Source: Silene noctiflora (lineage: Eukaryota; Streptophyta; Magnoliopsida; Caryophyllales; Caryophyllaceae). From it: a stretch of 52,636 nucleotides of DNA. The translations under genes were made by a program, and so were the position numbers. Positions 36,001 through 46,799 of this stretch are shown here, one piece after another (position 1 is the first letter of the stretch; each line of letters opens with the position of its first letter). The DNA lies in NCBI GenBank assembly GCA_009801015.1, contig VHZZ01000689.1, positions 142,640 through 195,275 of the forward strand, written 5' to 3'. Under the pieces are notes generated by a model. It was not told the DNA's origin, searched no databases, and worked only from the letters and a program-made list of their open reading frames with translations.

Positions 36001-36731
36001 CATTTTCAAGGAACTGGAAAGGTGAAAATGTGCTTCAATTTGGATTTTATCTGTGTTCGGCCCCTGTTTTGTTTAAGATTTTAGTATATTATTCTGTTGA
36101 ATCTGTTACTGTATCATCTCCCTTTCTTTTCATGGAGAATGTGTTTACTCGTCTGAAGTTGTCTAAAGTGTTTGGCAGAAGGTTCTTACCTAAGTATGTA
36201 ATTGCAGGATATTCGACTCTCCTGGCAATGATATAAATAACCCGAAAGTCCCTAGCACTTCTGAGTTTAAAAATAAGCCTGATGGCTGGGAATCATTGAC
36301 CAAAGCCGAAGATGGCAGTGTATGGGAAATGTCTCAGAAAGAGGAAGACATCCTCTTGCAGGAATTTGAGCGTCGAATGGCATTTTGCAAGTTTCGGGTA
36401 GGTACATAAATCAGCCTGATCAGTTGAAAAAGTATATTCATCACATCTATTTATCCTTGTATTGTAAATACTCTTCTTATTATAGGTTAATTATCTAATG
36501 ATTATCGAGGACTATTCTAATCGTGCCTCCTCATATGCATATTTGCAGATAGCAAGTTTCATTAAGACACACGTATTTAGCAGGAGGAGACCCATAGACG
36601 GATGGAAATACATGATTGAAGTGATAGGACCCAATGCCCAGAAAGGCAGGGGTAGTGTTTCCCGGTTGGCAAGCGTCGCTGACCCAGCAACTCAAGCATT
36701 CACTGAAGATAAAAAGAAAACATACCGTTGA
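33030..36731 (+). CDS. GCD1: GCD1-like mitochondrial protein (GAMETE CELL DEFECTIVE 1 family), 3 exons
   Basis: Exons 33030-33559, 36208-36397 and 36549-36731 join in phase to give 300 residues. The start MLHRIATAISPFHHRISAAT is rich in Arg, Ser and Ala and lacks acidic residues; with RRFSTT near 27-32 it looks like a mitochondrial presequence. A low-complexity acidic and Gln/Arg-rich middle is followed by the conserved C-terminal half: WESLTKAEDGSVWEMSQKEE, LQEFERRMAFCKFRIASFIK, and FSRRRPIDGWKYMIEVIGPN with KGRGSVSRL. This block is what I recall of Arabidopsis GCD1 (At5g62270), needed for gamete and embryo development. I also recall this protein as a plant-specific mitoribosomal small-subunit component (mS83), less surely. 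Exon 1 ends at GA/GTATGT; intron 1 is 2.6 kb and carries tandem duplications. Converges on the SKIP11-like gene. Confidence 0.85.
33837..33985. repeat. Relic duplicate of the end of GCD1-like exon 1, inside intron 1
   Basis: 'gagctaaattgagattgata', then 'aggttgcttgatcgttgctc' and 'tcagtatgtttgttgggcta', parallel the exon end (33494-33575: 'gctaaattggg', 'cttgataaattgcttgatag', 'tgttctgagtatgtgtttca'). A second pair follows: 'gtgcacgccaagtgttcgat' (33762) against 'gtgtacacaccaaatgcttg' (33943). The copy has lost internal bases and has drifted, so it is probably not spliced in. Confidence 0.65.
34063..35935. repeat. Tandem duplication of about 916 bp in GCD1-like intron 1
   Basis: Unit 1 (34063-34978) and unit 2 (34979 to about 35935) align through most of their length. 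Examples: 'ccctaatttaccttattgca' against 'ccctactttaccttattgca', 'ctatgaatcttggttttcgc' against 'ctatgaattttggtttctgc', and paired 'gagatgggctagc'-type words. Many substitutions and short indels indicate an old event. It accounts for about a third of the intron's length. Confidence 0.8.
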
Positions 36732-37695
36732 AGGATGCCAGATGCAACCAAAAACAATGGTTAGAGTAGGACTGAGAACGAGCTCTGCAAGGCGGTCATT
36801 GTTTACAGTCACTGGTGAATCTTTGGTTCCTACGTATGTCTTCAGCTACAAATATGATCGACATTGTAGCCTTACTATTGTACGTTTCACAACTATGCAT
36901 TGGTTATCTTAGAAGACGGGCTTACAGTATGAGCGCGAAAGGAGATCGAGTGGCACCTAAAAGAAAATACATCTCCAATTTTATTTTGACTATTATTTGT
37001 AACTTTTTGAAGATAAATAGACATATTTAGAAGTTATACTCAACTTCTATCATATTCAACGATTTTTTTAGTCGTTTTATTAGCAAAACTTAGTTATTAA
37101 AATACTCCCAAAACCAGAATAAATAAAATGTCAATGTAAGCTATTCATATTATAAAAAAGACTTTTTTTTATGTATATCAATGATTTTTATTTTATGTTT
37201 GTCGCCCGCATCTTAAGAAAATAGTGATTGTATTTAGCGAGATTAATAGGACGACATACATTGTGATTAGATTAAAACCATGATTAAATAATATAAAAAC
37301 ATATTTTAATTTTTAATATGATGTTATTGAACTCGAAACTTTGCTTTAAGTTGGATCATTCTGAATGACGAAGGTTAATACTCTTTTTTCTCCTGAATTC
37401 TCCCAATCAATTCAATTACTTACGTCTTCTTTATTTGAATGTCTCGTTATTTCTTTACGTTTCTGTTTTTAAGTATGTACATATAGGAAGATATTACTAT
37501 ATTTTCTCCCTTAACACCTCGATATCTGTTTTATAACTAAACGAATTTTCTAACATATTACAGTATTCCCTAAATATTATTCCTTCATCATATCTATGTA
37601 AATGGGCATACTTAACCCGTTTTAATTATAAAACGTTAAACCGGCAATTTCTCACACCATACATCACACAAACTTGAAAAACACAAATTCTCACT

Positions 37696-37868
37696 GAAAA
37701 CGGTCACTATCCATCACATGCTGAAGACAAATAGTACCCCTCTCACAATATGCTAAGTAGTACTATCCATGGGATGCTCCATTTCTCCCACACTTGCCCT
37801 CTCACTTGCCTTATTATAAAATGGACACTATCCGTCTTCAGCTTGTGACGGATAGCGTCCGTCACAAG
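37696..37868. mobile_element. Fold-back MITE of the GACGGATA...CTTGTGACGG family
   Basis: Left arm 'cggtcactatccatcacatg' with 'ctgaagacaaatagtac', right arm 'actatccgtcttcagcttgt' with 'gacggatagcgtccgtcac'. The arms pair imperfectly. It shares the word CTTCAGCTTGTGACGG with the hairpin at 31825, so the two are related. Confidence 0.6.
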
Positions 37869-38364
37869 TTTGCTTAAAAAAATGATTGTGGTGAGACTGG
37901 TGACTGGAGTGGTGAGGGAGAAGTACCGATGATCCAATTATTAAGAAAAGAGTCAAAAAGTAATACAACCAAAAGTAGATACATACCATTGACGTTTGAC
38001 ATTAACAGAAGAGAAACAAGAGCACGTTCAGTTTCTGCTATTGGTTTATAGCCACAGTACAATCAGTTTGAATCCATCTACATGACAGTATATGACAGTC
38101 TTTGTGTACTGAAATTAATTATTATTATATAAATAAATAAATTATAAATGATATTTTAGTCAAAAGTAGGAAAATCTCAACTTCTGTCATTTTCACTGCA
38201 CCTAATTCTGTACTAATTCTAGAAAAACAACAGTCTGTTTATTTTGTACGCTAACTCTAAAAAAACCCACAGCACTGCAACCTACACCACTTTCTTTTGC
38301 TTTTTAGCCTAACCGATTTATCAACAAAACTAGCTGATAATGAGTACGGTGTCTGACTCGCAGA

Positions 38365-38455
38365 TGTCAACTAGTTTAGTAGTGGTGCTATGACCTGGGT
38401 TTGAAACCTGTCGGCAACAAAATCGCCCCAACGGCTCCTTCACCAAGCCGAAAGG
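38365..38455 (+). mobile_element. SINE-like fragment with A- and B-box-like motifs
   Basis: TAGTTTAGTAGTGG (38372-38385) resembles a polymerase III A box and GGGTTTGAAACC (38397-38408) a B box, spaced as in tRNA-derived SINEs. The B-box flank 'ctgtcggcaacaaaa' matches 'ctctcgacaacaaa' at 22290. Ends are unclear. Confidence 0.55.
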
Positions 38456-39542
38456 AGCCAAACCATCTAAAATCAATCAAAACCCGATAATATTGGCCAA
38501 CATAAGATTACCGGATGTTCCATGCTATCGAATTCAAGCATATATCTAAAATGATCCGACTTGCACCTAACCCAAATGACTCGTTTGTCACGTGTAGTTC
38601 GGTAGGAGAAGTGACATTATGAGTGGAGTAACACACCAAAAGGTAGGAATTCAGTACCAAAAATACCATTCCAAAAGCTAATATGTTAGGCCGGTACCGA
38701 AAACAGCATATGCTATTTTCCCAAGAATATCCACACAAATAATTGAGCAAAAATCCCAAGAATAACTAAGAACATATGCACATGACACCAGCACAGAGGA
38801 GTACTTGTTATTCGTAAATGGTGAAAGGAATACCAATCGGTTTATGCAAATGTTTCATCGGACACCACATATCGCAAATTTGCAAGCATAATAGAATTCT
38901 TGAGAACGTCAAATAATTTGTCACAGAACACTAGGAATGAGAGTAATAATATCAGCAAACAGCGGTTCTACAAGAATAGACGCTCAGAACAGAACAGTGG
39001 CATAACAAGATCACAGAATACGATAAAAGAAACGCTTGCAGCCCACAAATTACATAGACAAGATGAAAAATACAAGAATTACGAATCAAGATATAATAAT
39101 TGATTTTTTTATCTGCGATAATGGCACAGTAATCAAAGATCAGGAAACTCGTATATATAGATGTGACCAAAAAGGCTATAAAATGTGCTTTTAATAAACC
39201 TTCTCAAATGTTAAAATTATTGAAATCTGTCTCTGTGCTACACAATGATGTCTGGTCGAGTTTTTTTCTTAATTAATCAACCACGGAGGGCGAGAACAAA
39301 ATGGAAGAAATATTTATCCTCTGAAATTAAAGGAAGGACACCCCCCAAAACCTCCTAAGAGAAACAATTCAAATGAATCTCGAGTAAAAATCAGAACTTC
39401 CCCCTCTTGTCATCCCCACCAAAGCAAAAAAATTAAGAAAAAAAAATAAGCAAAGCGAAAAATTACCCATCAGCATCAACTTCTTTGCTCATGGACAAAA
39501 CATATCTTCAATGAGTAGTCATTGACCCGAATCCCTTAGCAG

Positions 39543-40889
39543 TTAGCACCCCATCACTGCGCAATTATAGACAAAGCTTCCGGACTGGATCTTTCCTAGC
39601 ATGCGCCATTCAGGAGGACCCTCGCTAGGGACCCATGAGTTAACCTCTATGACTCCTCCCCCATGACCCCTGAGTCCACCAATAACAATCACCCGCTTGC
39701 CACAAGCCCTAAAGGCTAGGCCCCACCCATTCATTGAACCAGCGCATTCAGGCAACCTCCCGATAACGACCCAAGACCTAGTTTCTTTATTATACTTTTT
39801 CACCTCCATGTCAGCATAGTCAGCAGCATACAACTCGTTATCTACAACAGCAATCAGTGGTGGGGCCTCAGCTGGGGAGGGTACGTAGTTTGTGGGGGAA
39901 GAGCCATATTTCCCGGGCGACATGTCAGGAATCTCTTTCCACGTCCTCGTCTTCAGGTCAAACTCTTCGCCACAAGTTAAAACCCTAGTATCATTACCCC
40001 CAATCCCACCAATCACATAGAACTTTCCGTCCATAAAAAAGCCTGAGCACATCTTTCTTGGTTTAATCATACTAGGAAGAGTAACCCAAGTATGATTCTC
40101 GGAATCATAAAGTTCAGCCGAGCTAAGGATGTTCCCAGATGAATCACAACCCCCAGCAAAGATCGCAATCTCACCAAGACTAGCAGACCCAAATAAACAT
40201 CTAGGAAAATTCATGCTCATGCCAGATGACCATGAATTAGTTAAGATACTGTACTTGTATATCACATGGGACATTAAGTCCTTCCCAAAGACAAGAAGTT
40301 CGGTGCCAACAGCCAGAGACTCCTTATCTGAACACATAAAGCACTCATTGGAGTTCATCCTCGGTAATTGCATCCAACGTCGACTACTTGGATCGAAGGC
40401 CACCCATTCAAGGAGGCGGCAAGAAAAGTAAACCCAATGCTCGATCACTTTATTTTGCCTCCTTAATTTATACATGTCACCACTCTTGATCAAAGAGCGG
40501 AAACTTCGGTTCAAAGAGGCAATTGAACCATAATTGACCCTCGAGCAACTGAGGAGACAATTAATAGTCATATCACGGCCTATAGGGTTTATTAAGCAAT
40601 CCATGTCAGCTTGATCGTCAGCTTGACTTTGGCTATTATTAGTATGATCTACAGGAGTAGCAAGAGTTAATGAAAGTCTATCAAACTCATCTCTAGAAAG
40701 TATTTCCTCGTGGTCACACCCCCGAGATGCTTTCCTAAACCCTTCTTCCTCTTCAAGATTGAGCTCTGATTGACGTTTTCCATTGGAATTTTCGACTTCC
40801 AACCGGTAAGCCATGTAAGTCCACTTTGTTTCTTGCTCACACGAGCTAGGTAATGCTCTTGAAATCAAGGAGGATCGTCCTTCCAACAT
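39543..40889 (-). CDS. SKIP11-like F-box/kelch-repeat protein
   Basis: A single coding exon of 448 residues closely follows Arabidopsis SKIP11 (At2g02870) and relatives At1g14330, At1g26930 and At1g74510. It starts MLEGRSS, as SKIP11 starts MLEDRS, which supports the ATG. A variable acidic N-terminal region precedes the F-box (about 99-145, INPIGRDMTINCLLSCSRVN then GSIASLNRSFRSLIKSG). Kelch repeats fill about 185-435, with FGSASLGEIAIFAGGCDSSG, RKMCSGFFMDGKFYVIGGIG, LYAADYADMEVKKY and NGWGLAFRACGKRVIVIGG. The protein ends FVYNCAVMGC like SKIP11. F-box proteins bind SKP1/ASK in SCF (CUL1) ubiquitin ligases, and the kelch propeller would bind the target. Some relatives degrade phenylpropanoid enzymes, but I would not extend that role here without a tree. 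The gene looks intact; a leader intron upstream is likely. Confidence 0.94.
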   Translation of the reverse strand: MLEGRSSLISRALPSSCEQETKWTYMAYRLEVENSNGKRQSELNLEEEEGFRKASRGCDHEEILSRDEFDRLSLTLATPVDHTNNSQSQADDQADMDCLINPIGRDMTINCLLSCSRVNYGSIASLNRSFRSLIKSGDMYKLRRQNKVIEHWVYFSCRLLEWVAFDPSSRRWMQLPRMNSNECFMCSDKESLAVGTELLVFGKDLMSHVIYKYSILTNSWSSGMSMNFPRCLFGSASLGEIAIFAGGCDSSGNILSSAELYDSENHTWVTLPSMIKPRKMCSGFFMDGKFYVIGGIGGNDTRVLTCGEEFDLKTRTWKEIPDMSPGKYGSSPTNYVPSPAEAPPLIAVVDNELYAADYADMEVKKYNKETRSWVVIGRLPECAGSMNGWGLAFRACGKRVIVIGGLRGHGGGVIEVNSWVPSEGPPEWRMLGKIQSGSFVYNCAVMGC

Positions 40890-43233
40890 TTCTAAGCTTA
40901 TTCAACCCAATGAGGGTAACAACACCAATTTACAGCAAACAAATCCTTATTTATCCAATACCCGAATCCAATCCAATCAAATCAAATCCAATCCAATCCA
41001 AATCAATCCGATATTCTCTATACAATGAATCAATGAGTAAACATACAGCAAATTGAGTTGCCCAAATTGCCAAAAATACCTATTAAATTGACAAGTTCAA
41101 TGCATATGAGTATAATCAATCTACCATTCTTCATTTGAGAAGAAACAAATAAAACTCAGAGAAATAAAGAAGAGAACTTACCAATCTACAATTAGCAATC
41201 AAAAATGGGGCTGTAAAAATCCTTCATCTCTGTGATTTCTTCCACCAAATTGACATTAAAAATTACCCTGTACCCATCATGAACAAAAAATCAATTCTTT
41301 CAGTTACTTTCTCTAGGGAAATGCTAGAATACCAATTAAACACAACGATAACAACATTACCCTAGTGCCTCAATAGCTCTCGCAAATTGCGAGGTAAGGG
41401 GGTCGTATTACAAACATTGAAAACCCAAAATAAATTATACGAAAACCCAATTCAAATACCCAAATAATAAACCAAAAACAGAAGGCAGATCTTTCAAATT
41501 CAGATCAAATAATCACACAACCAATCAAAAAACCCTAAAATTTCTCTAAATTAACAAGAAAATACCAAATCTTTTTCAATAAAAACAGCAATTGTGTTAA
41601 ATTAGATCTATCTAATTAAAAAAAAAATCCAACTTTTTTCATAAATAATAAACCCACCTCAAAAAAAACTGTAGAAAGATTGAAACTTTATGAGTTATTG
41701 GATTGTTTCTCATATTATTGTGATTGAAGATGATGAATTAATGAAGAAAGAAAACTTATATTCTTCATATTTTCTCTCTCTAGATTAATGTAATTAGTAC
41801 TATGATTATGATTAAGACAAAATGGCATGGCAATTAATAAGAAATTTTTGTGTTTTATTTATATTTGTTAGATTTGTGTTTTTGTTTTGTTATCAAAATA
41901 AATCTGTGTTTTACTTAGTTTGGAAATTGAGTTAAAGTTGAAGATGTTGTTGGGTGTTTTATCAACTGGTAGATGAAGAGGAGGAGGAGACGTGGAGTAA
42001 ACAAAGAATTGATGCAAGAGGGATTGGGAGTTTCAAGATCGTAAACGGGTTTTGTTTAAGACCGTCTTAAGTTAAATTCTTTCTTATATGCTTTTTTTTT
42101 GTCTTTTTTAAATCGATTGTGAGAACTTATGACGGTTTTAACTGACAAATTGTGTGTACTATGTACGGTGGTTTTATACTGGTTGTCTACTTGTATATGT
42201 AACTCGATGAATTATTGTAGTTCCTCTGTTCCATTGAGTTGTTTACATATTCCGTTTTGAGTGCGTTTCATTTGATTGTTTACGTTTCTATTTGTTGACG
42301 AGGTATAAGCTTGTAACTGATAAAAGTGTCCTTGCTAACCAAAGCTTACATTTTTACCCTTTTAAACAATTTAGAACATGACCTCAAACTCTGCTAAAAA
42401 CTAGTGCGAAAAATAAATATAACCAACTCGATAAGTGGATATAACGAAGGATGTATTAGTTATTTTTTGGTGTTACTGTTTTCAATTCAAGCATATGCAA
42501 TTGCTATTTTGTAAATGAATAAAAAATAAAAACTATGAAAATTGTTTTTCCTCTTTTATATTTATAAAAACATATGTATCCGATACATTTTCTTATCAAA
42601 TGAGATGCAAAAACAATTATAATGTCATTATACTCTGTAAGATCGTGGAGAGTACTGAGTAACCAAATGAAGGTCAGTAGTATTGGAGGACATAAATCAC
42701 CGCTCAAACTATCATATATGTAATCTCAAAATCTCTCGTATGTGCAGATATCAGCTAGCCTAAGCTAACTATTAAAGTCATAAGCGGTGATACTTATGAG
42801 CTAAACAAATCCCGTCAACAACATGTTACATACTCTTGTAGTTATAGCTCCATTATACAAAAACAAAAAATGTCCCTCATATGCATTGTTCACAGTAAAT
42901 AAGAATAATTAACAAGGGTCAAAAACTTTTCAATTGATTAAAAGGTTAATTATTCATATATATAAGTGTTCAAGTTGAAGATAGTTAGATGATCCAAGTT
43001 TTGTTTGACCTCTATAAGAAACAAATTAGATGGCTCCTCCAAGATTATTATGGTCAAAATTACAAATAATAATCCCATGGCCATGTTCAAAAGTCAGCAA
43101 TACTATGCATATTTCGTAGGTGTCAAAGCAGCCAACCATGCACAACTTGCATTAGAAACTATACTAAATTATTGTGTTTTCACCGTACGAAAGGTTTTGT
43201 TTAAGACGGGTCACAAATTCTCAAATTATTATG
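40890..43233 (-). other. Leader and promoter of the SKIP11-like gene, then intergenic DNA
   Basis: On the minus strand a donor (GATTG/GTAAGTTC) near 41180 suggests a leader intron. CT-rich leader DNA lies near 41700-41790. A Stowaway-like relic is plausible at about 42226-42465 (ends 'tagttcctctgttcc' and 'cgaaggatgtatta'). Nothing else was recognised. Confidence 0.4.
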
Positions 43234-43241
43234 TTTTGACC

Positions 43242-43683
43242 TAGATCTGGTAAAAGTAATCCGACCCGATTGACCCGACTCGAAAAGGCTGACCCGAGAC
43301 CCGAAATAACTCGAACTACATCACCCGAATATGACCCGAAAACCCGAATAGATCCGACCCGACCCGAACATGACCCGAGCTCTTGACCTATAACTGACTC
43401 AACCCGAAAATGACCCGGTTCTGAAACCACCCAACCCGAAAATGACCCGACAAAACATAACTCTAATTGGACCGAAAAGACTTGAAATAGCTTTTTCTCT
43501 CTTATTCATTGACCCTAAAATGACCCGACCCAAAATAACCCGACCCGGATACTCGAAACTAACCCGACGAACAAATCCGAAATAGACCCGAAACCCGAAA
43601 TGACCCGAGGCGACCCGAATTAACCCAAAATCAATGAAAGACCCGAACTGACCCCGACCCGTTGACCCGATTTACCAGGTCTA
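43242..43683. mobile_element. hAT-type MITE rich in GACCCGA
   Basis: Begins TAGATCTGGTAAAAGTAATC. The complement of its end is TAGACCTGGTAAATCGGGTC. Flanks TTTTGACC (43234-43241) and TTTTCACC (43684-43691) are an 8-bp target duplication with one mismatch, as hAT elements make. The 442-bp interior is a dense array of ACCCGA/GACCCG words. Confidence 0.75.
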
Positions 43684-43904
43684 TTTTCACCCATGATTCG
43701 CAACTGGTAGGTAAAACAAGAATGGTAAATTGGTAATTGGTATACCAGTTTATATATACTTATTTTTGTACACGATAGCAAAAATTACAATGTTTTTCTC
43801 AAACACTTATCATAAAAAGTAATAAAAAATAAATAACACACCGATATTTGGAACTTATAAGAAGTACAATTTGGTAATATATGTGTTCATGTAGATCTAT
43901 TTCC

Positions 43905-44160
43905 CGTAAATTTCTACGTCCTCGTGGCGTAAGTGTGTCTTGTTGCAGGTACTCCTCCGAAGCTCAGTTACTCAAGAAGAGAAAAGAAATGTTCGCTTAA
44001 TTGGCCAACTCCGATCGTCCCACTAAGAAGCCTAGCTTGGTTATCAACCTCATCTGTAGTTTAATTGCTTATCTTAATATTGTATTAATAAAATCCGAAT
44101 CCGACAGTGTCGGGTAGGTACTGTGTCGGAACAACTTTCTTTATTTAAAAAAAAAAAAAA
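43905..44160 (+). other. Possible polyadenylated retrocopy 3' end
   Basis: Sequence of higher complexity than its flanks, with an AATAAA-like word (44088-44093, 'aataaaatcc'), ends in a run of about 14 A (44148-44161). This is the look of a 3' UTR copied by a LINE, or of a LINE 3' end. No homologous gene was recognised and no target duplication was found. Confidence 0.3.
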
Positions 44161-44187
44161 TTGTTCATGTGCACTATGCCACTACAG

Positions 44188-44270
44188 CTCGTCTTGCTTG
44201 TGACGTCTCACAAGCCTCTCCCCACTTGCCAAGTTTGTCTCACGTCACAAATGATAATTTGTGGTGCCAC
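44188..44270. repeat. Fragment of the GACGG/CTTGTGACG hairpin family
   Basis: 'ctcgtcttgcttgtgacgtc' and 'tctcacgtcacaaatgataa' resemble the arms of the elements at 31825 and 37696. Pairing is partial. Confidence 0.4.
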
Positions 44271-44564
44271 TAATTCAGTCTTTCACATTAAGGACGAAAC
44301 TAAGCATAGATCTGCTTAGGCCATGATCTGCCAAACTTCCCTAATTTTTTTTCTTCTTCTAGCATTATATTCTCCTATATTTTATTGTATTTCAAAGAAA
44401 ACGGAGGCTAAACTCAAATTATATAAACAAATTAATTAAATTATCTACAACTTTTGAGACAGTAAATATCGTTAAATTTTTTTTTTCAGAGAATAAAAGG
44501 GCTCGATCCTATCATTTATTTAGTTATAACTTCGTCCTTGATTACAGAGTGATTATTATATACT

Positions 44565-44737
44565 ATCCATGAGCACTTAAATCAACTGACAAGAAGTTGT
44601 TCTAACTTAACCAGAGGTCTCGTGCTCGACCCCTGGGAACGCAACAGTGTTGAAACTCATGAGAGAGAGCTTTACCGCTCTAATGGTCCTACCCGGCTCG
44701 AATCCATATTAAACCGGATGATTTACACAAAAAAAAA
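44565..44737 (+). mobile_element. SINE, same family as 21943, with target-site duplication
   Basis: Runs from 'catgagcacttaaatcaact' to an A tract (44729-44737). It aligns along its full length with the minus-strand element at 21943-22117, sharing 'gcaacagtgttgaaactcat' and 'cctacccggctcgaatcc'. A near-direct repeat flanks it: cagagtgattattatatact (44545-44564) and cagtgtgattatatact (44738-44754), differing by one base and a 3-base slip. B-box-like GTGCTCGACCCC marks a tRNA-derived head. Confidence 0.85.
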
Positions 44738-45062
44738 CAGTGTGATTATATACTCGTAAGTGATTACGATAATACATACAAAATTTAATAATAATCTAGA
44801 AGTCCAAAATAAATTGTATTTTAACAAAAAAAAGGTACTAGGACAAGACCACGGTTTATTACGTGTGAAACAAGCTTTAGTTAAGAGATAGATTACTTTA
44901 TGACCAAATGGTAATACTTTTCAAAGTCGATTCCCGACACTTTAATATTTTTCGGCTTAATCCAATCACCAAACCCCATTGGATTTACATGCGCAAATGG
45001 TCCTTTAATCACTTGATAGGGACATTTTATATTTAGTAAGTGCACCTTTGTATACATAAATT

Positions 45063-45063
<1 letters not shown>

Positions 45064-45138
<75 letters not shown>
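45064..45138. repeat. Uninterrupted A75 tract
   Basis: Seventy-five consecutive A. It could be the tail of a recent retroposed copy, with body to the left, but 44870-45063 is not recognised. It could also be an assembly artefact, since long homopolymers are error-prone. The poly-Phe open frame on the other strand is not a gene. Confidence 0.95.
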
Positions 45139-45141
<3 letters not shown>

Positions 45142-45233
45142 ACTCATGGTCCAAATTCATAGCCCATGGTTTTAGTCTTTTAGATTTAGATACAAACTTC
45201 GACGGTTTTGAACATTCGCATGTAGGGAATAAA

Positions 45234-46781
45234 TCAGTGGCGGAGTTAGGGTTTGAGCGGCTTTGGTGAAGGAAAAAATTTTCAATAGGGTTGAAAAGGG
45301 TAATAATATAAGGTATAATAATAAAACTTGGAAAATATCTAACTATTTTTTTTTTTTTTTTTTTGAAATGCTCATGTTAGCTTCCTTAACTACTCTACTA
45401 TTGTCCAGTACTGGTGTAAATCGATAATCAAACCATTTATAAAGTTACCATACTATTTTAGTGTCTTAACCTTGGTTTTGAAGAAATTATAAATAGTATC
45501 GGTTTTAACTTCTTTTCCAAATTTTAATTATTTGATAAAAATAGAACAAATAATTAGATGAGCATATAGCATTAAACCATCAAGTATGTCAATTATATGT
45601 CAACAAGTTATGTTGCTCAAACTCGTGTTAAAGTATCTGATACAAGTGTGTGTCCAAATGTCGGACTCGACCATTTCTTATGAAAAGCATGCATATTTTG
45701 CTTAAAATAGGGTAATGATATAGTCACGGGCTTATTGTATTAAGCCACGGAAAATTAGGTAAGAGATAGTGGCCCCACATTTACATGTAAGAGCAAATTT
45801 CCGTGTAGCAATACAAAACACCAGCGACATTATCTCTAGACTTAAAATAGTATATCATTATCAAGTGTCGAGTATCAGACACGGTTACGTTATAATGGAA
45901 TCAGAAGTGGTAGAGTAACATAGTATAGCGTGCCTAGTTGATATTTTGTCAACAATTTATTCCATAAATATAATAATACAATTATATATTTTTGTTTTTT
46001 TGTGAATAACAATTAAATAATAAACAAATGCTAGAATAGAATACAATTATTATTCCCTAACACTAGCTTGTCTGCGACAAAGAAAAAGTCGTTTGTCTTG
46101 GCTCGATTATATTGAATACTTTTCAAATAAACAAAATTTAAAAAGTTTTTTTTTAATGAGTTTACTCGTGTTTTTAAAAGTAAAAGTTCATCTCAATGCC
46201 CAACTGTTGGTTGCTATGATCTTCCTTAGCTTTTCTAAGGGATGATGTATTTGTTAGTGACTTGTAATGATTACTCATAATGGAGAATAATAATAATACA
46301 ATAACAAGTACTAATAACAAATTAAAAATCCCTTAATCTAATCTCACGAACGAAACAAGAGTATTGGTGCTAATAAAGAGCCAAATAATTTGTTTAAAGC
46401 AAGTTTAGTTTTGGTTAATAAATGTACATGTGGCTCTTTGAGGTTAGATGTGATCGTAGACCTGGTAAATGAGTTAATTGGGTCGGTTTTGGGTCGGATT
46501 AGTTCGGTTTGGTTTGTAAGAATTTGGACCAGGCCGAGTAAAGTCATTTCGGGTCGGCTTGGATAAGTTTGAGTCTACTCGAGTGCAGGTCGGGTCATTT
46601 TGCCAGGTTTAGATGTGGGTATGTCATTGACGGAGTCTATTATTTCAACTCGGTTAGGACAAAAAAATTTAGGGGGGTGAACAGATAGTAACGTAATGGA
46701 AATTTATAAAAAAAAGTAGGAAAATTTTTCATCTATTAGTTGAGATAAGCGCCCCTGCTAGTCTCCTAACTCTGCCACTGA
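45234..46781. mobile_element. Candidate 1.55-kb TIR element with CAGTGGCGGAG ends
   Basis: Left end TCAGTGGCGGAGTTAGG; complement of the right end TCAGTGGCAGAGTTAGG, 16 of 17 matching. Both ends are followed inward by 'ggaaaaaattttcaat'-like words. No transposase frame was seen, and no matching target duplication, so two separate end fragments remain possible. A smaller TIR element sits inside (46457-46611). Confidence 0.45.
46457..46611. mobile_element. Short MITE with TAGACCTGGTAAA ends
   Basis: Left end TAGACCTGGTAAATGAGTTA; complement of right end TAAACCTGGCAAAATGACCC. The ends match those of the hAT-type MITE at 43242, as does the GGGTCGG-rich interior. The target duplication is not clear. 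Confidence 0.6.
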
Positions 46782-46799
46782 CTAGTGTTGGTGATCAAT

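Larger units (their letters stand above)
36732..39542. other. Intergenic DNA between the convergent GCD1-like and SKIP11-like genes
   Basis: Holds both 3' UTRs, a hairpin-family element (37696-37868) and a SINE-like fragment (38365-38455). Remaining open frames (for example 36815-37030 and 38900-39103) have no coding character. Confidence 0.5.

Noticed and set aside
36498-36912. Overlapping frames around the last GCD1-like exon
   Set aside because: Only the frame ending at 36731 continues the conserved protein (IASFIK...). The others are shadows or 3' UTR.
44893-45147. Frame with 25 Phe in a row
   Set aside because: It is the complement of the A75 tract, with no recognisable protein on either side.
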